The notes under the pieces were generated by a model. That model was not told where the DNA came from, did not search any database, and saw only the letters and a program-made list of their open reading frames with translations. A stretch of DNA of 14,163 nt from Promethearchaeota archaeon (GTDB lineage Archaea; Asgardarchaeota; Lokiarchaeia; Sigynarchaeales; SOKP01), in assembly GCA_016839655.1 (NCBI GenBank), contig JAEOTW010000154.1, positions 1-14,163 on the forward strand, read 5' to 3'. A program made the translations under genes and the position numbers. This document shows, one piece after another, positions 8,266 through 14,163 of the stretch. Position 1 is the stretch's first letter. The number at the start of each line of letters is the position of its first letter.

Positions 8266-10359
8266 ATGACTGAGTTTGAAATTAACGAGTTCCTCACGCT
8301 GAAATTGGAAGAGAAAGCAACCAATATTTATGTAAATGGAAGAAGGATTGCTCTATGCAGATACTTACTACTCAATATTCCCGTCCAAATTGAATCTTAT
8401 GGAAATATTAATTCAATTGATGAAGCGGCAGCGATATTTAAAAAATCAAGTTCGCTAAGTGGTTCAATTACTCCAAAGCAAGAATTCTGGGGACACTGCT
8501 CAAATATCCAAGCATGGGCGGAACATGATTATGATACTCGGCTGCTTCATTCAACTCTCTCATTCCCTCTACTAAAAGTGCTCTCAGAATCTGGGGATCC
8601 GAATGCAAAACAAGTATTTAAGGAAGAAATAGTAAAAAGAATTGAAGCTGGGTTTCAACCTACTATTATTTATTTGTCTAATGAAGGATATCTTGATTAT
8701 ATAGATAATCAAGAACTTAGAACAATACTCAATAATCCGAAATCAAAATTCAAAGAGAGTACTCTAAACAAATTAAATGCCATAAGCGCTGGAAAGCTTA
8801 AGCGATATGATACACAACATGAATTAATTAATTATACTTTTCTTTCTTTGCTTTTTTATGATTTAGATGAATTTCTTACTCATTTAAAAGAATTACTGAG
8901 AGTTAAAGATGTTTCACCGGGGAAAAATATCACCCACTTTTTAATAGGCAAGCTCTGGGCGTGTATCGATGCTTATATAGAACATTCGAGTGAAGAATCT
9001 TCACCGTATGATATTTTGTTATCTTATATCAATCAGGGAAAAATTGATGAAATCCAATCAATTGATATAGGGCTAGTAGGTGGGGTGTTAAGATTGATTA
9101 GAAACATGGATCATAAGGAATTTGCTCAGGATTTAGTAGAAATATTTTTAAATCCTAACTATCCTAACTATATAAAAGGCTTTCCATTAATTTTCCTAGA
9201 ATTTCTTGGAGAGAGGAATATCATAAAAACTCTATTTAAGAATTCATTTTATACTATTTGTAATTCAGATATTGAATCTATTCCAGGAATAAAATTTATT
9301 GAAGCTTACCTGGGCACTGAAACAATAAAAGACGTAATATCTAAAAGTTTAAAAAGTGGAACTCCCGAAGAAATTGTACAAATTTTTTGCGGGCATCTAT
9401 TGGATCACTTGAAACAAGAAGAATTTAAACTTTTGATTGAGACTAACTTTCCAGTCATCTTAAATAGTCTTGATAAACTCCCGTATTATGAGAAAAATAT
9501 TATTTTCTATGGTCTAATTGATGTGTGTGAAGATATTGAACTAATGGACAAGTTTTTCTCTGTATTCTTGAAAAGTATAAACAATTACATAGTTTTTTCC
9601 GATTTCGTTGATTCAATTATGAAATTTAGATTGCTAGATAAATACTCTTCACAAATTAAAACACAATTAAAACAACTGTTTACCACCTATCAACATATTA
9701 GTTCCCTCGAATATGACAGTTTTGTTGCCATACTTAAAGTTCTTAGAGAGATGGGATGGATAGAAGAATATTTCCTTACCTTGTTTGATATTATAGATAA
9801 ATTACAGGACCGACCCTATAGGGATAAGTATAAAGCTTTATCTACCCTCCTTATAATGGCAAAAAAAATGGGAAGGTTAGAGGAAATTTATCCTTTATTC
9901 CTAGAAATGATTGATAAACCATCCGAAGAAGAATATGATACGTTTTCCGGCCATCTCACACTCGCAAAAAGAATGGGATGGCTTGAAAGATGCTTCCTTG
10001 TTTTTTTGAAGAGAGTTTATAACTTTACCACAAGTCGCAGTAAAGCTCTCTCCGACTTACTTGAGATCACAATAGAAAAGGGATGGACAGAGCAAATTTT
10101 CCCAGCCTTCTTTGATACTTTAGATGATTTAAATCATTATCGAAAATATCTTGCGCTTTATGATTTGCTCAAAATCCTAAAAGGCACTGAGCTATTTAAG
10201 CAATACTATGTTCGAATTAAAAGTCTCTCCTTTTCACTTGTGAACGGTCTTGGTCAATTACCTGATAATCGCAAGCAGAATGCTTATCACAATTTGAACT
10301 TAGCAATAAAAGGCACTGATTTAGAAAATGACCCTATGTTTAAAAAAATGAAAGGATAG
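8266..10359 (+). CDS. Shared-N-terminal-domain protein with GW-type helical repeats, no LRR
   Basis: Encodes 697 residues. Residues 1-145 are a complete copy of the shared domain: MTEFEINEFLTLKLE and NIYVNGRR, then IDEAA, then the hallmark EFWGHCSN (73-80), QAWAEHDYDTRLLH (82-95), SFPLL, GDPNAK and EIVKR. I recall this domain from Lokiarchaeial proteins; its function is unknown to me. Residues 150-410 are helical without recognised motifs. From about 412 to the end run ~35-45-residue repeats, clearest at 485-640: LKVLREMGWIEEYF, LIMAKKMGRLEEIY, LTLAKRMGWLERCF and LEITIEKGWTEQIF, each followed by FL..ID/LD. The last units change to KGTELFKQ and KGTDLEND. No LRR, TM or catalytic motif is seen. 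The ATG at 8266 has no SD and matches the family's MxEFxINEF start. A zinc-ribbon gene follows 9 nt after its stop. Confidence 0.92.
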   Translation: MTEFEINEFLTLKLEEKATNIYVNGRRIALCRYLLLNIPVQIESYGNINSIDEAAAIFKKSSSLSGSITPKQEFWGHCSNIQAWAEHDYDTRLLHSTLSFPLLKVLSESGDPNAKQVFKEEIVKRIEAGFQPTIIYLSNEGYLDYIDNQELRTILNNPKSKFKESTLNKLNAISAGKLKRYDTQHELINYTFLSLLFYDLDEFLTHLKELLRVKDVSPGKNITHFLIGKLWACIDAYIEHSSEESSPYDILLSYINQGKIDEIQSIDIGLVGGVLRLIRNMDHKEFAQDLVEIFLNPNYPNYIKGFPLIFLEFLGERNIIKTLFKNSFYTICNSDIESIPGIKFIEAYLGTETIKDVISKSLKSGTPEEIVQIFCGHLLDHLKQEEFKLLIETNFPVILNSLDKLPYYEKNIIFYGLIDVCEDIELMDKFFSVFLKSINNYIVFSDFVDSIMKFRLLDKYSSQIKTQLKQLFTTYQHISSLEYDSFVAILKVLREMGWIEEYFLTLFDIIDKLQDRPYRDKYKALSTLLIMAKKMGRLEEIYPLFLEMIDKPSEEEYDTFSGHLTLAKRMGWLERCFLVFLKRVYNFTTSRSKALSDLLEITIEKGWTEQIFPAFFDTLDDLNHYRKYLALYDLLKILKGTELFKQYYVRIKSLSFSLVNGLGQLPDNRKQNAYHNLNLAIKGTDLENDPMFKKMKG
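9718..10356 (+). repeat. GW-type ~35-45-residue helical repeats (protein-level)
   Basis: Six consecutive units (residues about 485-697 of the gene at 8266) follow the pattern LLxxaKxxGWxEexF, then xxFLxxIDkL and a variable loop with KY/RY. They are the least degenerate in the window and the best query. The same pattern occurs at about 212-811, at 6643-7101 (minus) and at about 11117-11575 in the other genes. A helix-turn-helix solenoid resembling TPR or HEAT is inferred from helical periodicity. I cannot assign it to a named family. Confidence 0.7.
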
Positions 10360-10362
10360 GAG
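10358..10362 (+). promoter_or_regulatory. Shine-Dalgarno AGGAG of the zinc-ribbon gene
   Basis: AGGAG overlaps the TAG stop of the preceding gene and lies 6 nt before the ATG at 10369. This is ideal spacing and indicates translation from the same mRNA. Confidence 0.7.
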
Positions 10363-10368
10363 CAATAA

Positions 10369-10485
10369 ATGGAGAATAACAATTTAATATGTAAAGAATG
10401 TCTCTCTGGAGATATTATTTGGACAAGAGAAGGATGGGTATGTAGAAATTGTGGAAGACTCTTTAGTAATATTAAAGAAACTTAA
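10369..10485 (+). CDS. 38-residue zinc-ribbon miniprotein
   Basis: ATG to TAA encodes 38 residues with two CxxC knuckles: CKEC at residues 8-11 and CRNC at 25-28, the latter followed by G (CRNCG). The 13-residue gap (SGDIIWTREGWV) is the length of a classic zinc ribbon, and WVCRNCG resembles the N-terminal ribbon of TFIIB/TFB. One structural zinc bound by the four cysteines is expected; binding of nucleic acid or protein is possible but not shown. No TFB cyclin folds follow, so it is not a truncated TFB with remaining domains nearby. It starts 9 nt after the stop at 10359, behind a strong SD, and is probably co-transcribed with the repeat protein. The four spaced cysteines and the SD argue against a chance ORF. 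Confidence 0.78.
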   Translation: MENNNLICKECLSGDIIWTREGWVCRNCGRLFSNIKET

Positions 10486-10541
10486 TAGGATACCCCACTC
10501 TAAATTAAAAAAGTCTGAGTAATTTTAATAAACGCGAAGAG

Positions 10542-10549
10542 TATAATTA
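10542..10549 (+). promoter_or_regulatory. TATA-like box of the gene at 10586
   Basis: TATAATTA begins 44 nt before the ATG at 10586, nearly the same distance as in the paralogue at 8266 (43 nt). The sequence between box and ATG also resembles the paralogue's (A-rich GACAA stretch, then TTCATG or TCTCATG). No SD is present, so a short-leader mRNA is expected. Confidence 0.5.
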
Positions 10550-10585
10550 ACATTAAGAAAAAAGACAATAGTTACTAAACAATTC

Positions 10586-13507
10586 ATGAATGAATTTAAG
10601 ATCAATGAGTTCCTCAGTTTAAAATTAGAAAACGGGGAAGTTAATATTTATGTGAAAGCTGAACTTTTCGATCAGTGCAAATATTTAATGTTAGATATCC
10701 CACTTGATGACACCGAGAGACTTAATGAAATTGATTCAATTGACGAAGCTGCTGACGTTTTAGGCTGGAGAAATGAAGGACAAGAAGGAGTTGAATATGA
10801 TATTGATCCAGAAACCGCGTTTTGGGGCCATTGCTCCAACTTGCAAGCATGGAACGAACACGATTACGATACAAGACTTTTACATAGCAATTTATCATTC
10901 CCTTTACTAAAAAGATTAACAGAGGTTGGAGATCCTCTCGCTAAAGATGTGTTTAAAAAAGAAATTGCAAAACGCTTTGAAAGTGGATATCCTTCTGTTG
11001 TTAAATTTATTTATGAAAATAATTTACTGGATTACCTTGGAGCACAAGATTTGATACTTTTAATGGAAAAAAACTTATCTACGACTCTGAAATATTTAAT
11101 CCAATCCAATAAATTTCAAAAAACTCTTTCAAAAATACTTGAAGAAACAGAAGAAATTGGTTGGAGCGAAGAGCACTATCTTGCCCTCTTGGGGGTTATT
11201 GATCAATTAGATGAAAATGATAAGTATAATACTTTTTATGCTATACTTGAAGTAATGAAGAAAGCAGGATGGATAAGGGAGCATTTCCCTGCCATCTTGG
11301 AAATTATCGATAAATCACTATATAATGATATTTATGCTTTTTATAAATTATGGGATTTAGTAAAACCAAAGGAATCTGAAAAACAGTTTTCTACTTTTCT
11401 GGATTGTATTAGTAAATTATTCCATGTTGACATTAAATGGCAAGGTTTTCAGATGTTGCTTGAAGTAGCAGAGGAAACGGGATGGATAGAGAAGTATTTC
11501 TATAGTTTTTTGAAAGCTATTAATAAATTAAATGAGGAGAGCGCTCTTTATAAATTGAGAAAATCAATCGAATACTTATCAAATGAAAAATTGTACTCTC
11601 TTTTAACAGATAGCAATGACAATTTAAAAGAACAGCTTCTATATCATCTAAAACGTAATGAAAGGGGTTTAGAGTTTCTTTATAATTTGTTAAAAAATTT
11701 AGAATATAAAAACCTTCAAATTATTTTTACTGATGAGAATAATAATTTAAAAAGTTGGGTAATAGATCTTCTTCGAGAGGGTGTAGCATTAAAATTTCTC
11801 TTTTTCTTTATAAGAAAGATAGCCGATTCTGAATACAACGGGGCTTATAACGCTCTAAATCAATTCAAAAGGGAAATATTGAGAAATAATCCGGTAAGAA
11901 AACTATATCTTATAATGAATGGGCCTGAAAAACCCATGATTTTAATAAATCACTATAAGCTTTATCTTAAAAAAAATTATGCTCAAAATATTATTTTTAT
12001 TCTACATGAAAAGTGTCATAAATCTTTAACTATAAAAGTGCGAAATTTTGATGTTATTATCTTCCTCTATTATCCACTCGACTACCTAAAATATTACCTA
12101 CGATCGGAATCGGAAAAGTTCCATGGTGAAGTAATTACACCAAATATCGACGATATCCTATTAACAAGGATTCCGAAATATTTTCAAGACAAATTTTGCA
12201 TAGAGATAAAGCAATCACTTGAAAATAAAATTATGTTATATACTCAAGAAGAAAAATTTTTAGAAGACATGGGTTTGTGTTTCAAGATATTATTTGAGAT
12301 TATAAAAATTGAAACTGATGAACTAGAAACCATCATAAATAAATCAGATTCTATAGTAATTAGGTTTCTGATTAATAGACTCAACTCACTTAATCACTCG
12401 ATTAAGAAAGTAAATAGGGCGGCAACTCGATTTAACATACATTCTATTTACGAAGAGGAACGCAAACACATAAAGGAACAATCTAGAGTGATTCAACTAC
12501 TTACAGCGATCTTTACTAGACTTGATCAAAACCACTACCTAAGATTTCGTCCTCAAATTTTTCAATATTATTCGGATCATCATTTTTTCTTTATTGACGA
12601 TGAAATAATACAAGAGATGAAATCAAATGAAATTCCTAAATCTAACAGTACTTTAATAGAAAAAGATGGATTTCAAATGCCTGAAGAAGAATACGAAGTA
12701 CTTCAAGAAATTCAAACGACATTAAGAAATCAGTTCAACCCAACTCAAGTACACCTAATAGGAAGAAAAGTGAATGAATTTACTATAACATTATTAGGAT
12801 ACCATGGTATCGGTTTATTTTACGCGGTTTACAGAAATAGAATTTTCCAAGTGGAACTCTCTCAGTTGCGTGATTTTGGAGTAAAAAGCGTTGAAATTCC
12901 TAAATCAATTACTAAGTTAAAAGCACTTCATATCCTACTAATGACTAGTTTAAAATTAGAGTCCATTACGGAATATATCGGAGAGTTGAAATCTCTTAGA
13001 ATCCTTAAATTATCATATAATAAACTAACCCAACTTCCTATGTCTATAGAGAACTTAATATTCCTCAAAATCCTCGAATTAAATAATAATGATTTACATC
13101 ACTTCCCAGAATCACTAACTAAGTTACCGTCTTTGAAATTGTTAAACTTAAGTTCAAATAAGATTAAAGAAATTCCTGAAATTAAACATTTAAAAAACCT
13201 TGAAGTTTTAAATTTAGCTTCAAATCAAATTTCAAAAATTCCTAATTCTATAGGCGACTTAGCCTCCCTAAATACTTTAATTTTAAGTGGCAATAATTTA
13301 TGTGACCTCCCTGAAGCAATTGGAAAACTGAGGAATCTAGAAACTCTTGGATTAAGTTCCAATAATCTTATTAGCCTACCTGAATCAATAAGACATTTAT
13401 CCCCCCTGAAATATTTATGGTTACGCAATAATCCTTTAAAATCAGATAAAAAATTTAGAGCATTACTAGTTGAATTAGTTAAGAATGGTGTTAATGTAAA
13501 CCTATAA
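10586..13507 (+). CDS. Shared-N-terminal-domain, GW-repeat and SHOC2-type LRR protein
   Basis: Encodes 973 residues. Residues 1-150 are the shared domain: MNEFKINEFLSLKLENG, CKYLMLDIP, IDEAAD, FWGHCSN (79-85), QAWNEHDYDTRLLH, SFPLL, GDPLAK, EIAKRFESG. Residues 178-330 carry GW-type repeats (LEETEEIGWSEEHY, LEVMKKAGWIREHF, LEVAEETGWIEKYF), each leading into FL..I. Residues 330-700 are unrecognised; within them 438-500 alternate likely strands and helices (KLYLIMN, NIIFILHE, DVIIFLYYP), suggesting an alpha/beta fold. Residues about 765-950 are some seven 22-23-residue LRRs of LPxxI (SHOC2-like) type, e.g. LRILKLSYNKLTQLP and LNTLILSGNNLCDLP, with an NNP cap. No TM or signal peptide is seen. The ATG lacks an SD, has a TATA-like box 44 nt upstream and matches the paralogue's start. 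An interaction scaffold is inferred. Confidence 0.93.
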   Translation: MNEFKINEFLSLKLENGEVNIYVKAELFDQCKYLMLDIPLDDTERLNEIDSIDEAADVLGWRNEGQEGVEYDIDPETAFWGHCSNLQAWNEHDYDTRLLHSNLSFPLLKRLTEVGDPLAKDVFKKEIAKRFESGYPSVVKFIYENNLLDYLGAQDLILLMEKNLSTTLKYLIQSNKFQKTLSKILEETEEIGWSEEHYLALLGVIDQLDENDKYNTFYAILEVMKKAGWIREHFPAILEIIDKSLYNDIYAFYKLWDLVKPKESEKQFSTFLDCISKLFHVDIKWQGFQMLLEVAEETGWIEKYFYSFLKAINKLNEESALYKLRKSIEYLSNEKLYSLLTDSNDNLKEQLLYHLKRNERGLEFLYNLLKNLEYKNLQIIFTDENNNLKSWVIDLLREGVALKFLFFFIRKIADSEYNGAYNALNQFKREILRNNPVRKLYLIMNGPEKPMILINHYKLYLKKNYAQNIIFILHEKCHKSLTIKVRNFDVIIFLYYPLDYLKYYLRSESEKFHGEVITPNIDDILLTRIPKYFQDKFCIEIKQSLENKIMLYTQEEKFLEDMGLCFKILFEIIKIETDELETIINKSDSIVIRFLINRLNSLNHSIKKVNRAATRFNIHSIYEEERKHIKEQSRVIQLLTAIFTRLDQNHYLRFRPQIFQYYSDHHFFFIDDEIIQEMKSNEIPKSNSTLIEKDGFQMPEEEYEVLQEIQTTLRNQFNPTQVHLIGRKVNEFTITLLGYHGIGLFYAVYRNRIFQVELSQLRDFGVKSVEIPKSITKLKALHILLMTSLKLESITEYIGELKSLRILKLSYNKLTQLPMSIENLIFLKILELNNNDLHHFPESLTKLPSLKLLNLSSNKIKEIPEIKHLKNLEVLNLASNQISKIPNSIGDLASLNTLILSGNNLCDLPEAIGKLRNLETLGLSSNNLISLPESIRHLSPLKYLWLRNNPLKSDKKFRALLVELVKNGVNVNL
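12880..13440 (+). repeat. Tandem SHOC2-like leucine-rich repeats (protein-level)
   Basis: About seven 22-23-residue units fitting LxxLxLxxNxLxxLPxxIxxL, e.g. LETLGLSSNNLISLP. One unit (IKEIPEIKHLKN) is a residue or two short. The N-terminal units are degenerate (LLMTSLKLESITEYI), while the later ones are regular, ending in LWLRNNPL. Confidence 0.88.
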
Positions 13508-13511
13508 AATA

Positions 13512-13523
13512 TGTTCTAGAACA
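13512..13523. repeat. 12-bp perfect palindrome TGTTCTAGAACA
   Basis: Lies 5 nt past the stop at 13507. A further GTTC at 13529-13532 gives an overlapping second dyad, GAAC-AGAAT-GTTC. It could be a protein-binding dyad such as an origin box or operator. It is a weak candidate for a terminator because no T-tract follows. Confidence 0.6.
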
Positions 13524-13615
13524 GAATGTTCGTGAGCAAATCATAGGCATTAAACTATAAAACTACTCTAAAGAATGATAGTGAAAATTCATCTTAGCGT
13601 AAATAAAAGATTATT

Positions 13616-13634
13616 TAATGATAATTCAATACTC
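13616..13634 (+). repeat. 19-bp direct repeat, copy 1
   Basis: TAATGATAATTCAATACTC, identical to 13759-13777 and 143 bp away. An exact 19-bp repeat in 318 bp of intergenic DNA is unlikely by chance even at this base composition. Confidence 0.8.
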
Positions 13635-13722
13635 TGCACATATTTTATAAGCATTTTTAAACAATAATAATGAATTGATAATTTTTAGATAAAAAGTATT
13701 AGACTCATAACTAAAAGAATTT

Positions 13723-13746
13723 TTATTATAATAACGATTATAATAA
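13723..13746. repeat. AT-rich inverted repeat, 10-bp arms
   Basis: TTATTATAAT (13723-13732) and ATTATAATAA (13737-13746) are exact reverse complements around AACG. The arms are pure A/T, making this an easily melted or cruciform-prone site, as expected of a DNA-unwinding element. Confidence 0.6.
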
Positions 13747-13769
13747 TTATCATCATAATAATGATAATT
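13745..13769. repeat. AT-rich inverted repeat, 9-bp arms, overlapping the direct repeat
   Basis: AATTATCAT (13745-13753) and ATGATAATT (13761-13769) are exact reverse complements around a 7-nt spacer. The right arm forms part of the second copy of the 19-bp direct repeat, so that copy is embedded in a dyad while copy 1 is not. Confidence 0.6.
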
Positions 13770-13777
13770 CAATACTC
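13759..13777 (+). repeat. 19-bp direct repeat, copy 2
   Basis: TAATGATAATTCAATACTC, identical to 13616-13634. It ends 8 nt before the TATA-like box of cdc6, so a factor bound here could also control cdc6 transcription. Confidence 0.8.
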
Positions 13778-13785
13778 GGTATTCC

Positions 13786-13795
13786 TTTATAAAAA
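13786..13795 (+). promoter_or_regulatory. TATA-like box of cdc6
   Basis: TTTATAAAAA, with its core about 38 nt before the ATG at 13826, fits the spacing seen for the other first genes in the window. The GAGG immediately before the ATG is too close to serve as a normal SD. Confidence 0.5.
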
Positions 13796-13825
13796 GAAAT
13801 AATATATCAGAGATGAGAAAAGAGG

Positions 13826-14163
13826 ATGAAAGAATTTGATTTTTATAAAAGGCTAAGTTCCTTCTTGGATACTTTGGGTGAAGATAATTTTAAAAGAGAA
13901 TTCCAAATTTTAAGTGAAATATTCAGGGAAAGAGAAAAAATCCTGAATGTTTACCAATCAAAATCGGTGTTTAAACATGCCGGTACGTTGGATTTGAATT
14001 ATATCCCTCCAATATTGAAAGGTAAAGATAAGGCGATGCAATCATTAATCTTTAATTTTAGGAGAATTCTTGAGGAAGAAGAGCCTCCATCCATTAATTA
14101 TCTAATCTTGGGGAAAGGAGGTACAGGAAAAACATTAGTTGCAAAATACTTTGGCAAGACTCT
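13826..14163 (+). CDS. cdc6: Orc1/Cdc6-type replication initiator ATPase, 3' end cut by window edge
   Basis: 112 codons are visible from ATG 13826 to the window end. Residues 1-48 are a helical, charged N-terminus. Then comes VFKHAGTLDLNYIPPIL, matching the conserved archaeal Orc1/Cdc6 lead-in (IFKD..L..DYVP..L), followed by GKDKAMQSL (the GR-x-x-E/Q box), PPSINYLILGKGGTGKT and VAKYF, which is the Walker A with its preceding strand. These proteins are AAA+ ATPases that bind origin DNA and load the MCM helicase. Walker B, sensors and the winged-helix domain lie beyond the window. The upstream region carries repeats typical of an origin. The other ATG at 13813 is out of frame. The family call is strong; whether this is the main initiator or one of several paralogues is open. 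Confidence 0.88.
   Translation, partial: MKEFDFYKRLSSFLDTLGEDNFKREFQILSEIFREREKILNVYQSKSVFKHAGTLDLNYIPPILKGKDKAMQSLIFNFRRILEEEEPPSINYLILGKGGTGKTLVAKYFGKT

Larger units (their letters stand above)
13508..13825. other. AT-rich intergenic region before cdc6: candidate replication origin
   Basis: No gene is seen in these 318 bp. They contain a perfect 12-bp palindrome TGTTCTAGAACA (13512-13523), two copies of a 19-bp direct repeat TAATGATAATTCAATACTC (13616-13634 and 13759-13777), and two adjacent AT-only-rich inverted repeats (13723-13746 and 13745-13769). Archaeal origins commonly lie directly beside orc1/cdc6 and combine repeated initiator sites with an AT-rich unwinding element; this region has that layout. 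I do not see a clear match to the canonical ORB sequence (TTCCA..GGAAA), so the call is positional and structural. Confidence 0.5.

Noticed and set aside
9718..10356. Assigning the GW-type repeats to TPR, PPR or HEAT
   Set aside because: Unit length and helical character are compatible, but the TPR key residues (W4-G8-Y11-A20-P32 pattern) and the HEAT P/D/R pattern are not seen consistently.
13225..13428. 67-codon minus-strand open frame opposite the second LRR block
   Set aside because: Antisense shadow of the LRR repeats, without SD, promoter or recognisable motif.
13512..13532. TGTTCTAGAACAGAATGTTC as a canonical origin recognition box
   Set aside because: It has dyad symmetry but does not match the TTCCA..GGAAA plus G-string arrangement of known ORBs, so it is reported only as a palindrome.

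Overview
This AT-rich window most likely comes from an Asgard (Promethearchaeota, Lokiarchaeia-like) archaeon. It holds large leucine-rich-repeat (LRR) and helical-repeat proteins that share an N-terminal domain I recall from Lokiarchaeial proteins. First genes of transcription units have TATA-like boxes about 38-45 nt before the start codon and no good Shine-Dalgarno (SD) site, while two downstream genes do have SD sites. The right edge carries the start of an archaeal Orc1/Cdc6 ATPase. The taxonomic call is inferred from these protein families and has not been tested by a search.

Layout, left to right. (1) 2-2989 (+) is the 3' part of a giant repeat protein: the tail of the shared N-terminal domain, then alpha-helical repeats, then SDS22-type LRRs. 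(2) 3001-6156 (-) is a 1051-residue HEAT-like protein, convergent with the first gene and only 11 nt from it. (3) 6157-6597 has no intact gene. It holds the HEAT gene's promoter, a 32-codon remnant of a lost paralogue of the shared-domain family (6324-6422), and an isolated perfect 12-bp inverted repeat (6478-6562). (4) 6598-8128 (-) is a two-gene unit: a one-TM small protein followed by a protein with an unrecognised N-terminal domain joined to the same helical repeats. (5) 8129-8265 is a divergent promoter region. (6) 8266-10359 (+) has the shared N-terminal domain plus helical repeats and no LRRs; a 38-residue zinc ribbon follows it in an operon-like arrangement. (7) 10586-13507 (+) has the shared N-terminal domain, helical repeats, an unknown alpha/beta middle and SHOC2-like LRRs. 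(8) 13508-13825 is a very AT-rich intergenic region with palindromes and a 19-bp direct repeat, directly before the cdc6 start, and is a candidate replication origin.

The central observation is a locus of modular paralogues. One N-terminal domain (hallmark FWGHCSN-QAW-EHDYDTRLLH) and one degenerate ~35-45-residue helical repeat (core LLexaKkxGWxEexF..FLxxIDkL) recur with different C-terminal modules: SDS22-type LRR, SHOC2-type LRR, or none. The helical repeat also appears behind an unrelated N-terminus. No catalytic motif is visible in these proteins, so the most economical reading is protein-protein interaction scaffolds that diversified by duplication and module exchange. What they bind, and whether closeness to a replication origin matters, cannot be told from the sequence.
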